Shown: positions 1-8,569 of the stretch, piece after piece
Position numbering within the stretch: position 1 is the stretch's first letter
Layout of the letters: the number at the start of each line of letters is the position of its first letter
DNA from: Paraburkholderia sp041321145
GTDB lineage: Bacteria; Pseudomonadota; Gammaproteobacteria; Burkholderiales; Burkholderiaceae
Reading direction: 5' to 3'
Assembly (NCBI RefSeq): GCF_041321145.1
Contig: NZ_JBGGWA010000004.1
Span: 496,001-560,000 of the forward strand
Length of the DNA stretch: 64,000 bases
Notes under the pieces: model-generated
Database searches by the model: none
Seen by the model: only the letters and a program-made list of their open reading frames with translations
Told to the model about the DNA's origin: nothing
Program-made: the position numbers and the translations under genes

Positions 1-647
1 CGCTAATCGCCCTCACCGACCATGGTCATGCGGCCTACGCGCCGCTCGATACGGCTGCGATCGAAGAAGTATCGGCGCTGCTGAACGGCCTCACGGCGCT
101 TTCCCAGGAACAGTTGATCGCGGCGATGAAGCTGATCGAGCGGCTGCTCGACGCCAGGCCGCGGCACGAACTGGTGATTCTTCGGCAGCCTCACGCCGGC
201 GAATGCGGCTGGCTCGTGCATAGGCAGGCGCAGTGGTTCGCCGCCCAATACGGCTGGGATCTATCGTTCGAAGGCTTGCTCGCGCGCGTGGTTGCCGACT
301 ACTCGCAACGCGACGATCCGGTGCGCGAGATGTGCTGGGTCGCCGATCAGGAAGGCATGGTGGTCGGCTCGGTGTGCGTCGTCGGGGTCTCCACGACGGT
401 GGCAGGCATGCGGCTGTTATGGGTCGAGCCGGACATGCAGCGTCTTGGCATCGGCACGCAGTTGATGAGCGAATGCGTCCGGTTTGCCCGACGCGCGGGG
501 TACACCAAGCTCACGCTGACTACTGCCAGCATGCTCGATGAGTTGCGGCGGCTATGCGAGCGCGCCGGCTTCCAGTGCGTCGGCACGACGGCGCAACGGC
601 GCTTCGGCAAGGATCTGATGATCGAGCGATGGGAGTTGGCGTTGTAG
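1..647 (+). CDS. MarR-GNAT fusion: HTH regulator / N-acetyltransferase (5' end missing)
   Basis: The reading frame is already open at base 3, so only the C-terminal ~214 residues are in the window. The first part (ALTDHGHAAYAPLDTAA...LLNGLTALS) reads like the last helices of a MarR winged-helix domain. The rest is a GNAT fold with the acetyl-CoA-binding loop QRLGIGTQLM, followed by a second motif around LTLTTASMLDELRRL. MarR-GNAT fusions are a known family, thought to sense a small molecule and acetylate an unknown amine. An internal ATG at 114 would give an acetyltransferase alone, but the upstream in-frame sequence argues that this is an internal Met. Substrate is unknown. Confidence 0.85.
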   Translation, partial: LIALTDHGHAAYAPLDTAAIEEVSALLNGLTALSQEQLIAAMKLIERLLDARPRHELVILRQPHAGECGWLVHRQAQWFAAQYGWDLSFEGLLARVVADYSQRDDPVREMCWVADQEGMVVGSVCVVGVSTTVAGMRLLWVEPDMQRLGIGTQLMSECVRFARRAGYTKLTLTTASMLDELRRLCERAGFQCVGTTAQRRFGKDLMIERWELAL

Positions 648-674
648 TCCCGCTAAGCAACGCGCGACGCATGG

Positions 675-714
675 AAAAAACGCCACGATGTGTAACCGTG
701 GCGTTGTCGTTTTG
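675..714. terminator. Bidirectional intrinsic terminator between the GNAT gene and metQ
   Basis: Inverted repeat AACGCCACG (679-687) / CGTGGCGTT (697-705) with a 9-base loop. An A-run on the left serves as the T-tract for the minus-strand metQ transcript, and GTCGTTTT on the right serves the plus-strand gene. It lies between two convergent genes. Confidence 0.8.
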
Positions 715-737
715 CCGTGCAGGTCGAAGGTGCTCGC

Positions 738-1550
738 TTAGAACGACGGCACCACCGATCCCTTGAACTGCGTCTTGATGAACTGACGCACGTCTTCCGA
801 CTGGTAAGCCGCGACCAGTTTCTTGACCCACGGCTTGTCTTTGTCCTGCGCGCGCACGGCGATCAGGTTCGCGTACGGGCTGCGGATGTCTTCGAGCGCG
901 ATCGCGTCTTTGGTCGGCTGCAGACCGGCTGCCAGCGCGAAGTTCGTGTTGATCGCGGCAGCGTCGACATCCGATAGGGAGCGCGGCAGTTGCGCTGCGT
1001 CAAGTTCGACCAGCTTGATCTTCTTCGGATTCTCGGCGACGTCGAGCGGCGTTGCGTTATTGCCGTTCGTACCCGCGCCGGCCTTCAGTTTGATCACGCC
1101 TTGCGCCTGCAATAGCAGCAGCGCCCGGTTCTCGTTCGACGGGTCGTTGGGCACGGCAACCTTCGCGCCTTGCACCAGATCCTTCAGCGACTTCAGCTTC
1201 TTCGAGTAGATGCCGAGCGGCGAGATGTACGTCAGGCCTGCATTGACAATCTTGTAGCCACGTTGCTTGACCTGGCTGTCGAGATACGGCTGGTGCTGGA
1301 AGCTGTTGGCGTCGAGGTCGCCTGCGTCGAGCGCGGCGTTCGGCTGCACATAGTCGTTGAATTCGACGACCTTCACGTTGAGGCCTTCGCGCTTCGCCAC
1401 TTTCGTGACGACTTCCCAGATTTGCGCATCCGGGCCGCCGATGGTGCCGACCTTGATGGCTTTGTCGTCGGCATGTGCGCCGAAGCTGGCGACGATCGCC
1501 GCACTGGCGACCACGGCCGCGAGGGCTTTGAGGATGTGTCTGCGCTGCAT
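738..1550 (-). CDS. metQ: MetQ/NlpA-family methionine ABC transporter substrate-binding protein
   Basis: 270 residues, the usual length for the family. A Tat/Sec-like N terminus (MQRRHILKALAAVVAS) and cleavage near AHADD send it to the periplasm. The NlpA fold follows (KVGTIGGPDAQIWE, NAALDAGDLDANSFQHQPYLD). The last motif is characteristic of MetQ, which binds D/L-methionine for MetNI. There is no lipobox cysteine, so unlike E. coli MetQ it should be a soluble periplasmic protein. No metN or metI lies beside it, so it must work with a remote transporter or be an additional receptor; methionine specificity is inferred from the family. Confidence 0.88.
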   Translation of the reverse strand: MQRRHILKALAAVVASAAIVASFGAHADDKAIKVGTIGGPDAQIWEVVTKVAKREGLNVKVVEFNDYVQPNAALDAGDLDANSFQHQPYLDSQVKQRGYKIVNAGLTYISPLGIYSKKLKSLKDLVQGAKVAVPNDPSNENRALLLLQAQGVIKLKAGAGTNGNNATPLDVAENPKKIKLVELDAAQLPRSLSDVDAAAINTNFALAAGLQPTKDAIALEDIRSPYANLIAVRAQDKDKPWVKKLVAAYQSEDVRQFIKTQFKGSVVPSF

Positions 1551-1854
1551 GTAATTCTCGCTTTTCTGATCGATGTCAGATTCGGGTGGAAGCCGGCGGC
1601 AGCCTCGCAGCAGTTACGAGCTTATGGCATTGCGCCGCCAACTGGACCGTAAATGGTCTCATATGCCCAGCGAGATGGGAAATATCACGATCGCATATCG
1701 TTATTCGCCGTGAGCGGCGCCGCGCACGAACTGAGAGTTCAAGACGACGCGGTTGGCGCCGGGGATGAATTTGCCGATGCCGGCTTGAGGATTTGCGCGG
1801 AAGAAGTCTGAAACAGGCGCGCGGCTGATGCACGCGCCTGTGTGTGTCAATGCG
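1551..1854. other. Intergenic region between SCO and metQ
   Basis: About 300 bases separating the end of the SCO gene from the start of metQ, both on the minus strand. It should hold the metQ promoter, but no convincing -35/-10 pair, riboswitch or terminator was recognised. Open frames here are short and out of register with any known family. Confidence 0.4.
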
Positions 1855-2484
1855 TCAATCGAGCAACAGCTTGATATCGTGCACCCACGGCGTGGCGCCT
1901 TGGCCATCGCGCGCGAACAGACGCAGTTTGCCGTCCGTGTCGAACACATAGCTCGCCGCCGTGTGATCCATCGTGTAGCTATCGGGCGTCTTGCCCGGCA
2001 CTTTCGCGTAGTAGACGCGGAAGTCTTTCGTGATCTTGGTGAGTTGCGCCTGATCGGCCGGGCGCAAGCCGACAAAAGTCGGATTGAACGCCGGCACGTA
2101 TTGCGCGAGCAAGGCCGGCGTGTCTCGGTCGGGGTCGACGGTGACGAACAGCACCTGTACGCGCTTTGCGTCTTCCGGGCCGAGTTGCTGGAGTGCCTGC
2201 GAGAGTTCGGCCATCGTCGTGGGACAGACGTCCGGGCAATGCGTGTAGCCGAAGAACAGCACCACGACTTTGCCCTTGTAGTCCGCCATCGTGCGGATTT
2301 TGCCGGACGTGTCAGGTAGCGAGAAGTCGCTCCCGAATTGGGTATTGCCGGTAATGTCGAGGTTCGTGAACGCCGGCGGCTGCTTGCCACAGCTCGCCAC
2401 CAGCAGCGCGCCGCCGAGAGCACAAGCGATCATGGTGGCACGCACGGCAGCGCGCGCCTTGCGCGCGAAGCGGTCTTTGAGCAT
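1855..2484 (-). CDS. SCO1/SenC-family copper chaperone lipoprotein
   Basis: 209 residues. The N terminus is a lipoprotein signal ending in the lipobox LVASC (Cys32). The thioredoxin-like domain carries the copper motif THCPDVC (Cys83, Cys87) and the distal His174 in MDHTAASYVFD, the three SCO copper ligands. SCO proteins deliver copper to, or keep reduced, the CuA site of cytochrome oxidase subunit II. The gene is the last of a minus-strand run ctaA-ctaB-SCO (6-base gap to ctaB), which fits a role in maturing the oxidase encoded just to the right. Confidence 0.95.
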   Translation of the reverse strand: MLKDRFARKARAAVRATMIACALGGALLVASCGKQPPAFTNLDITGNTQFGSDFSLPDTSGKIRTMADYKGKVVVLFFGYTHCPDVCPTTMAELSQALQQLGPEDAKRVQVLFVTVDPDRDTPALLAQYVPAFNPTFVGLRPADQAQLTKITKDFRVYYAKVPGKTPDSYTMDHTAASYVFDTDGKLRLFARDGQGATPWVHDIKLLLD

Positions 2485-2490
2485 GGATTG

Positions 2491-3396
2491 TTACGCGCCG
2501 ATCACGACGCGCGCATAGTGGTCGATCAACAGCGCCGCGAACAGCAGCGACAGATAAACGATCGAGTAACGAAAGGTTTTACGCGCCAGGTCGTCGGAAT
2601 ATTCCCGATAGATCTTCCACACATACGCGAGGAACACGCCGCCGAGTAACACCGCTGCCGCGAGATACACCACGCCGCTCATGCCGGAGATGAACGGCAT
2701 CATGGTGACCGCGAACAGGATGACGGTGTACAGCAGAATATGCAGCCGCGTGTACTTCTCGCCGTGCGTATTCGGCAGCATCGGCAGGCCGGCATTTTCG
2801 TAGTCTTTGCGGCGATACAGCGCGAGCGCCCAGAAATGCGGCGGCGTCCACACGAAGATGATCAGCACGAGAATCCATGCGTCGCCCGGCACGTGGCCGG
2901 TGACGGCGGCCCAACCGAGCGCCGGCGGCATCGCGCCCGAGGCGCCGCCGATCACGATGTTCTGCGGCGTGGCGGGCTTGAGCAGCAGCGTGTAAATAAC
3001 GGCATAGCCGACGAAGGTGGCGAGCGTGAGCCACATGGTCAGCGGATTGGCGAACGTGTAGAGCGTCCACATGCCGAGCCCGCCAAGCACGGCGGAAAAC
3101 AGCAGAATTTGCGTGGAAGTGATTTCGCCGCGCGCGGACGGGCGCCACGAAGTGCGACGCATCTTCGCGTCGATTTTCTGTTCCATCAGGCAATTGATGG
3201 CGAACGCCGCACCCGCCAGCAGCCAGATACCGACCGTGCCGCCGATCAGGACGGTCCACGGCACCATGCCGGGCGTCGACAGAAACATGCCGATGACTGC
3301 GCAGAACACAGCGAGCTGCGTGACGCGCGGCTTCGTCAGGGCGATGTACTGGGAGACCCGGCTACCGGGCGTTTGGGGGAGAGTTGTGCTGTCCAT
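2491..3396 (-). CDS. ctaB: Heme O synthase (protoheme IX farnesyltransferase)
   Basis: 301 residues of UbiA-type polytopic membrane protein with about nine hydrophobic segments. The prenyl-diphosphate/metal motif is seen as INCLMEQKIDAKMRRT, followed by the family signature around SFA-like WTPPHFWALALYRRKDYENAG. It transfers a farnesyl group from FPP to heme B, giving heme O, the precursor of the heme A of the aa3 oxidase. It sits between ctaA and SCO with gaps of only 6 bases, so the three are very probably one transcript. Confidence 0.97.
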   Translation of the reverse strand: MDSTTLPQTPGSRVSQYIALTKPRVTQLAVFCAVIGMFLSTPGMVPWTVLIGGTVGIWLLAGAAFAINCLMEQKIDAKMRRTSWRPSARGEITSTQILLFSAVLGGLGMWTLYTFANPLTMWLTLATFVGYAVIYTLLLKPATPQNIVIGGASGAMPPALGWAAVTGHVPGDAWILVLIIFVWTPPHFWALALYRRKDYENAGLPMLPNTHGEKYTRLHILLYTVILFAVTMMPFISGMSGVVYLAAAVLLGGVFLAYVWKIYREYSDDLARKTFRYSIVYLSLLFAALLIDHYARVVIGA

Positions 3397-3402
3397 GTGG
3401 AG

Positions 3403-4512
3403 TCACGCTGGCGCGGCATCGCGCGCAGGCAACACGGCGCGGCCGGGACGGCTATAAGCGATCCGAAAGTTTAACATAACGAGCAGCAGCAGCAGGATCG
3501 CGGCGCCCCCGTTATGCGCGACCGCAATGGGCAACGGCCACTGCAGGACAATGTTCGACAGGCCGGTGATGAACTGGATCAGCACCACCAGCAACACGCC
3601 GTTCGCCGGCCGCCGCAGCGACTCGAAACGGCGCAGTTTCAGCGCGAACCAGGCCAGATAGGCGACCACCACGATCGCGAACGTGCGATGGGTCCAGTGG
3701 ATCGCGACTAATGCGTCTTGCGTGATCATGTCGCCGTCGCCGTTCATGCCGAGCGCGCGCCATAGGTGAAAACCGTGTTGGAAGTCCATCGGCGGAATCC
3801 ATTGGCCGTTGCAGGTCGGGAAGTCCGTGCAGGCAAGAACGGCGTAATTCGTGCTGACCCAGCCGCCTAATGCGATCTGCACGACAAGCAGCACGAGACC
3901 AGCGATCGCCGCCGCGCGCCAACGCGCGGCTTCGGGCTCATAAGCCGGCAGCGGCGTCTGCCGCGCGGCTAGCCAGCCGAGCGTGCCGAGCAAAGCGAGA
4001 CCGAGCAGCAAATGGGTCGTCACGATGATCGGTTGCAACTTCATCGTCACGGTCCACGCGCCGAATGCGCCCTGCACGACAATCAGCAGCAACAGCGAAG
4101 TCGGCCACCAGGGCGACACATGCAGCGGACGACGCTTGATGCGCGCGGTCCATGCGATCAGCGTCTGCGCGATGATCAGCACGCCGATCGCCATCGCGAA
4201 GTACCGGTGGATCATCTCGATCCACGCCTTCGGCATGCTGACCGGCCCGGTGGGCATCAACTGATGCGCAGCGGTGATCGCCGCGTGCGCAATGAACGGC
4301 GACGACGTGCCGTAGCAACCCGGCCAGTCCGGGCAGCCGAGACCGGAATCAGTGAGCCGTGTAAAGCCGCCGAACATCACCAGATCGAGCGTCAGGAAGG
4401 TCGTGAGCCAGACCAGCTTGCGGAATTTGTTGTCGTCGGCCTTGACCCACACGTAGGACAGCGGCAACGACGCGAAACACAAGCCGATCAGGGCCAGTTG
4501 CAGTACAAACAT
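3403..4512 (-). CDS. ctaA: Heme A synthase, COX15/CtaA family
   Basis: 369 residues with about eight transmembrane segments and the family's paired heme-ligand histidines (EMIHRYFAM, TTHLLLG, VAIHWTHRTFA, VAHNGGAA). It oxidises the C8 methyl of heme O to the formyl of heme A, in the inner membrane. Length is typical of the proteobacterial COX15 type. It directly precedes ctaB and follows the SCO-like membrane protein with a 22-base gap. Confidence 0.96.
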   Translation of the reverse strand: MFVLQLALIGLCFASLPLSYVWVKADDNKFRKLVWLTTFLTLDLVMFGGFTRLTDSGLGCPDWPGCYGTSSPFIAHAAITAAHQLMPTGPVSMPKAWIEMIHRYFAMAIGVLIIAQTLIAWTARIKRRPLHVSPWWPTSLLLLIVVQGAFGAWTVTMKLQPIIVTTHLLLGLALLGTLGWLAARQTPLPAYEPEAARWRAAAIAGLVLLVVQIALGGWVSTNYAVLACTDFPTCNGQWIPPMDFQHGFHLWRALGMNGDGDMITQDALVAIHWTHRTFAIVVVAYLAWFALKLRRFESLRRPANGVLLVVLIQFITGLSNIVLQWPLPIAVAHNGGAAILLLLLVMLNFRIAYSRPGRAVLPARDAAPA

Positions 4513-4534
4513 CTTTCTTACCCTTGTTGCGGCA

Positions 4535-5197
4535 TCAGCCGATGCTCGACCATTTGAGCAGCTTGGTCACGTCGCCCTTGATCTTGCTGGGATTCGGATC
4601 TTTCGGGAAACGCATCATCAGATTGCCGTTCGGATCGACCATGTAGATGTGGTCGGTGAGGCGGGTGCCGGTGTCGGTCGGCAGCCACGCGGACACCTGC
4701 GCCGGGTCGGCGACCAGCATGTCGGTGTCGGGATAGGCTTTTTGTATCACGTCGGACACGTTGCCTGCATCGGTGCGCAGCCACACTTCGACGACGCGCT
4801 CGCGTTCCGGGCCTTGGGCTGCGCGGATTTGTCGCATGAAGTACAGCTTGGTGACACAGGCTTTGTCGCATGCGCTGTTGTCCACCGAAATCAGCAGCCA
4901 GCGGCCGCGCAGCGACGCGAGCTTGAGCGGCTTGCCGTCTTCACCCGTGACGACGAGCGAATCCGGAATCGGCCGTTGCGGTTCGACCAGCGTGCCGTAG
5001 CTCGTGCTGCCGCCGGTCGGCTTGACCACGTAATAAACGAAATACGACACGACGATCGGCGCGGCGCAGATGAGCGCCAGCAATAGCAGCATCCAGCGGC
5101 CACGCTTCCACGATCCCTCGCCATTGGGTTGACCAGGCATCACTTTCGAAGCTGCGGGTTTGCCGGCTTGCGGCGAACGGGGAGATTGCGTCGACAC
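4535..5197 (-). CDS. Membrane-anchored SCO-like protein of the cox assembly cluster
   Basis: 220 residues from a GTG start at 5197, chosen because AGAGGT lies just upstream and the longer frame (to 5371) would run inside SURF1. A proline-rich cytoplasmic tail is followed by one transmembrane helix (about residues 34-58) and a periplasmic thioredoxin-like domain. That domain has CDKAC (Cys110, Cys114) and, near the C terminus, DHIYMVDPNGNLMM. The latter lines up with the DH..Y..D..G.L block that carries the distal His of the SCO protein in this same cluster. Databases usually call such genes hypothetical transmembrane proteins. A copper or thiol role in CuA assembly is inferred. Confidence 0.85.
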   Translation of the reverse strand: MSTQSPRSPQAGKPAASKVMPGQPNGEGSWKRGRWMLLLLALICAAPIVVSYFVYYVVKPTGGSTSYGTLVEPQRPIPDSLVVTGEDGKPLKLASLRGRWLLISVDNSACDKACVTKLYFMRQIRAAQGPERERVVEVWLRTDAGNVSDVIQKAYPDTDMLVADPAQVSAWLPTDTGTRLTDHIYMVDPNGNLMMRFPKDPNPSKIKGDVTKLLKWSSIG

Positions 5198-5267
5198 TAC
5201 AGGACCTCTTTTCAATGATTGCGCGGTTGCCGCACCTTGCTCGGGATGCGCAGCCGCAGGCGATGCA

Positions 5268-5984
5268 TTACACGTTCGGCGTGTGCTCTTTCTTCGCGGC
5301 GCGGCGCGCGGCGTACAGGCCGAACGCGAGGGCCGCAGCCGCCATGCCCCACCACTGGAACATGTAGCCATAGTTGCGCTCGACGCCGCTCGTCGGCGTC
5401 GGCCAGTCTCGCACCAGGTTGTCGCCGTCGTCGTTCAATTGCTGGATCACGAACGACTGCAACGGCAGCCCGATTTCGGCGGCATAAGCCGCCGTATCCA
5501 GATTCTGGCGGATCTTCTGATGCGCGGCCGATCCACCCTGCCCCAGCTCGAATGCTCGTGACGCATCGGCACGCGCAATGCCTTCGATTTCGATCTCGCC
5601 TTGCGGCGTGGTGTACGGCGCGATGGTCTCGCGATTGTTCATGTTGCGCGGCAACCAGCCGCGATTGACCAGCACATAACCGCCGCCGGCCAGTTTAAAA
5701 GGCATCACGACGTAAAAGCCCGGCTGATCGTTATACGGGCGATTATCCAGATAGACGACTGTGTCCGCGACGAAACTGCCGCGCGCCTTCACGCGATGGA
5801 ATTCGATGTTCTTCAGTTCGACCGGCGCGGCACTCACAGTCTGCGCAGGCGCGTCCTCGAACTGCGTGATATGCGCTTCGAGCGCTTCCTTCTGATGTGC
5901 GCGGTCGCGCTGCCAGAAACCGAGCCGCACCGTCACGACAATCACAAGCAGAATCAGCAGCGCGGGAATGAGGCGGAATTTCAT
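5268..5984 (-). CDS. SURF1-family cytochrome oxidase assembly protein
   Basis: 238 residues with the SURF1 layout: a transmembrane helix at each end (LIPALLILLVIVVTVRLGFWQ and GMAAAALAFGLYAARRA) around a periplasmic domain with YLDNRPYNDQPGFYV and VLVNRGWLPRN. SURF1 helps insert heme A into subunit I. It heads the assembly-factor run and is divergent from the small twin-transmembrane gene to its right. Confidence 0.95.
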   Translation of the reverse strand: MKFRLIPALLILLVIVVTVRLGFWQRDRAHQKEALEAHITQFEDAPAQTVSAAPVELKNIEFHRVKARGSFVADTVVYLDNRPYNDQPGFYVVMPFKLAGGGYVLVNRGWLPRNMNNRETIAPYTTPQGEIEIEGIARADASRAFELGQGGSAAHQKIRQNLDTAAYAAEIGLPLQSFVIQQLNDDGDNLVRDWPTPTSGVERNYGYMFQWWGMAAAALAFGLYAARRAAKKEHTPNV

Positions 5985-6098
5985 CGACCGCGCTCCGACA
6001 CCCCGGTTTGCAACGGCGTCTGGGACGTACGGCAGACGCCGGCGCGCGGTGCGATAATAAACGTCTTGCCGCTGCGCTTACTGGTTTCAGTTGGTTCC

Positions 6099-6308
6099 AT
6101 GCACATTCTCGTTCCCATTGCCTTCGTCCTGATCATCGCCAGCATGGTGTCGGCGCTCTATTTCATGATGCACGACAAGGGCAAAACCAAGCGGATGGTC
6201 TGGTCGCTCGCCACGCGCGTGGGCCTGTCGATCTCGCTGTTCCTGTTCATCCTGTTCGCTCACTGGATGGGTTGGATTCAGGCAACCGGTATTCCTTACG
6301 GGCGTTGA
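6099..6308 (+). CDS. Twin-transmembrane small protein (DUF2909-like)
   Basis: 69 residues from the ATG that opens MHILVPIAFVL; the longer frame upstream is antisense to SURF1. Two hydrophobic helices (about 3-22 and 41-61) flank a short basic loop HDKGKTKR. This matches the small twin-TM proteins found beside cox genes in betaproteobacteria. The function is not established; location suggests an accessory role with the oxidase. It is the only plus-strand gene in the cluster. Confidence 0.8.
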   Translation: MHILVPIAFVLIIASMVSALYFMMHDKGKTKRMVWSLATRVGLSISLFLFILFAHWMGWIQATGIPYGR

Positions 6309-6335
6309 GCTCGGTGGAAAAAATTTCACGCCGCC

Positions 6336-6371
6336 AAACAAAACGCCGCCCTGACGGGGTCGAGGGCGGCG
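6336..6371 (-). terminator. Intrinsic terminator of the cox operon
   Basis: GC-rich stem CGCCGCCCT (6344-6352) / AGGGCGGCG (6363-6371) followed, on the minus strand, by TTTTGTTT. It lies about 105 bases past the coxC stop codon and closes the leftward oxidase operon. Confidence 0.9.
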
Positions 6372-6476
6372 CTGCATAAGTCTTTGCAGACTGCTCGTGC
6401 GCCGCGCCCTTGCGGGCGATGCGCGAACGGCCTGCACACCATTCCGGGTAGCCGGTACGGCGCAGGCCGGTCTGCG

Positions 6477-7334
6477 TTACAGCCAGTACACCACGACGTA
6501 CAGCCCAAGCCACACGACGTCCACAAAGTGCCAGTACCACGCAGCGCCTTCGAACGCGAAGTGATGCTCCGCCGTGAAGTGGCCGCGGATCATCCGCACC
6601 AGCACCACGGCCAGCATCGTGCCGCCGAGAAACACGTGGAAACCGTGGAAGCCCGTCAACAGGAAGAACGTCGAACCGTACACACCCGATGACAGCGTCA
6701 GGTTCAGTTCGTTGTACGCGTGAAAATACTCGAAGCCTTGCAGGAACAGGAAAGAGACGCCGAGCACGAGCGTAGCCGCGAGCCAGACAATCGCCTTCTT
6801 GCGATGATCTTCACGCAGTGCGTGGTGCGACACCGTCAACGTAGCGCCCGACGACAGCAGCAGCGCCGTGTTGATGGTCGGCACCGGCCACGGCTGCATC
6901 GACTTGAAGGTCGAAACCAGCGCTGCCGGACCGTTGTTCGGCCACACACCCGAGAAGTCCGGCCAGATCAGCTTGTAGTCGAGGCTGCCGAGCTGATGCA
7001 GCGCGATTTCACGTGCGTAGAACAGTGCGCCGAAGAAAGCACCGAAGAACATCACTTCGGAGAAGATGAACCAGCTCATGCTCCAGCGATACGACTTGTC
7101 GACATTCTTGCCGTACATGCCGCCTTCCGACTCTGAGATCGCGTCGCCAAACCAGTGCCACAACGTATAGAGCAGCCACAGCAGACCTACGGCGACGCCG
7201 ATCGGCGCGAGGTCATGGTCGTTGATCCAGGCCGCAAGCGATCCGAGCATGACCAGCAACCCAATCGCGGCGCTGATTGGATGCCGCGACGGATGCGGTA
7301 CGAAATAGTACGGGCTCTCGTTTTGACCGCTCAT
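6477..7334 (-). CDS. coxC: Cytochrome c oxidase subunit III
   Basis: 285 residues with seven transmembrane helices, typical of bacterial subunit III. Characteristic stretches are SWFIFSEVMFFGAFFGALFYARE (helix III, with the conserved Glu) and GFHGFHVFLGG. It stabilises the proton-pumping core and binds lipid. It is the last gene of the oxidase operon, after DUF2970. Confidence 0.98.
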   Translation of the reverse strand: MSGQNESPYYFVPHPSRHPISAAIGLLVMLGSLAAWINDHDLAPIGVAVGLLWLLYTLWHWFGDAISESEGGMYGKNVDKSYRWSMSWFIFSEVMFFGAFFGALFYAREIALHQLGSLDYKLIWPDFSGVWPNNGPAALVSTFKSMQPWPVPTINTALLLSSGATLTVSHHALREDHRKKAIVWLAATLVLGVSFLFLQGFEYFHAYNELNLTLSSGVYGSTFFLLTGFHGFHVFLGGTMLAVVLVRMIRGHFTAEHHFAFEGAAWYWHFVDVVWLGLYVVVYWL

Positions 7335-7464
7335 TCTTGATTCTCCACTTCAGTCCAGTTGTTCCGGAATCTCCGGCTGTATCTTCGGCGGCGCGTCGAT
7401 CCGCACCGCTTCACTCTAATTCGTGGGCTCTGCTTCGCCCGGCACTACTCGTGTGGCCGCCGGC

Positions 7465-7674
7465 TCAACCCACTACGGCGCGCACGATCAGGATCAATAC
7501 GCCGATGAAAATGGCCGCGCCGATCAACGCCGCTGCAACCACATGCAGCGGGTTCAGTTGCGTCGCGTCCGCTTCGAGATCGCGGCGCTTGCGCACGCCG
7601 AAAAACGACCAGAACACGGCGCGCATCGACTGGCCAAAACTGCTCTTGCGCGGGCCGCCGCTGTTATCGCTCAT
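7465..7674 (-). CDS. DUF2970 small membrane protein
   Basis: 69 residues: a basic amphipathic N-terminal half (SFGQSMRAVFWSFFGVRKRRD) and one C-terminal transmembrane helix (about 45-68). It matches DUF2970, a family regularly found between ctaG and coxC in Burkholderiales. No biochemical function is known; position points to oxidase assembly or stability. Confidence 0.88.
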   Translation of the reverse strand: MSDNSGGPRKSSFGQSMRAVFWSFFGVRKRRDLEADATQLNPLHVVAAALIGAAIFIGVLILIVRAVVG

Positions 7675-7706
7675 ACGTCTTCTTCCTTCGCCCGCGGCAA
7701 AAACCG

Positions 7707-8321
7707 TCAGGCGGGATTGGCGGTGGTTGCCGCCGTATTGGCCTGGGGTGATGCGCTCCCGGCCGTCGCCGCTACCGGCTTATCCAATTCAAAGAATGTG
7801 TACGACAAAGTGATCGTTTTCACATCTTTAGGCAACTTCGGGTCGACCACGAATACCACCGGCAACCGCTTGGTCTGATTCGCCGTCAACGTCTGCTGCG
7901 TAAAACAAAAACACTCGATCTTCTTGAAGTACTCGGTTGCCTGCTTTGGCGCATAGCTCGGAATGGCTTGCGCGTGAATGGTGCGCGCCTGTTCGTTGCT
8001 GACCTCGTACATCACCGTCGTCACTTCGCCCGGATGCACGTCGAGACTGCGCTGCTCCGGCTTGAAACCAAGCGGGCCGCGCGCATTCGCATCGAATTCA
8101 ATCGAAATCGTGCGGCTCATGTCGACCTGCGTATTCTTCGCCTCGCGCGCCGTGGCATCACGCTGCACGAGATTGTTGATGCCGGTGATCTGGCAGATCG
8201 CGCGGTACATCGGCACCAGTGCGAAGCCGAAACCGAACATCATCAGCGCGACGACGAACAGCTTGATCAGCATCGAACGGTTAAAAGAGCGATCGGCCTG
8301 GGCCGGCGGTTGCGTCGACAT
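7707..8321 (-). CDS. ctaG: Cytochrome c oxidase assembly protein CtaG/Cox11
   Basis: 204 residues from the Met in MSTQPPAQAD; the 19 residues upstream in the open frame look non-coding and overlap the short gene to the right. One N-terminal transmembrane helix (about 17-39) anchors a periplasmic domain with the Cox11 copper motif ECFCFTQQ (Cys137, Cys139). Cox11 supplies copper to the CuB site in subunit I, which complements the SCO protein acting on CuA. Confidence 0.95.
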   Translation of the reverse strand: MSTQPPAQADRSFNRSMLIKLFVVALMMFGFGFALVPMYRAICQITGINNLVQRDATAREAKNTQVDMSRTISIEFDANARGPLGFKPEQRSLDVHPGEVTTVMYEVSNEQARTIHAQAIPSYAPKQATEYFKKIECFCFTQQTLTANQTKRLPVVFVVDPKLPKDVKTITLSYTFFELDKPVAATAGSASPQANTAATTANPA

Positions 8322-8362
8322 CTCAATCCTCAACAAACCTGCAACAGACTTGAACCGTTGCG

Positions 8363-8497
8363 TCAGGCGAACCACCACTGCTTGATGATGACGCTCGCGA
8401 AAAAGACAGCGGCGATGGCGAGCATCACAAGACCTATCCGCCGGTTACCCGCGCGAATCTGCTCGGGTGTACGTCTTTCTTGAGGATTGCGCGTCAT
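8363..8497 (-). CDS. Small cytochrome oxidase assembly protein (44 aa)
   Basis: 44 residues from MTRNPQERRTPEQ to the stop. The longer frame starting at 8563 would enter coxA and was rejected. A basic N-terminal half is followed by one transmembrane helix (about 20-42, LVMLAIAAVFFASVIIKQWW). Genes of this size and pattern lie between coxA and ctaG in many Burkholderiales and are annotated as cytochrome oxidase small assembly proteins. The exact role is unknown. Confidence 0.8.
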   Translation of the reverse strand: MTRNPQERRTPEQIRAGNRRIGLVMLAIAAVFFASVIIKQWWFA

Positions 8498-8569
8498 GCT
8501 CGATTTTCTGAATTCTTTCGTGACTACACGGCAGCCGCCGCTGTGGCGGCTGCCCACGCTCAACGCCGA

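Noticed and set aside
1551..1854. SAM or methionine-responsive riboswitch upstream of metQ
   Set aside because: No conserved core or hairpin pattern of a known SAM class was seen.
5198..5371. Longer N terminus for the SCO-like protein
   Set aside because: Would lie inside SURF1; the GTG at 5197 has a ribosome site.
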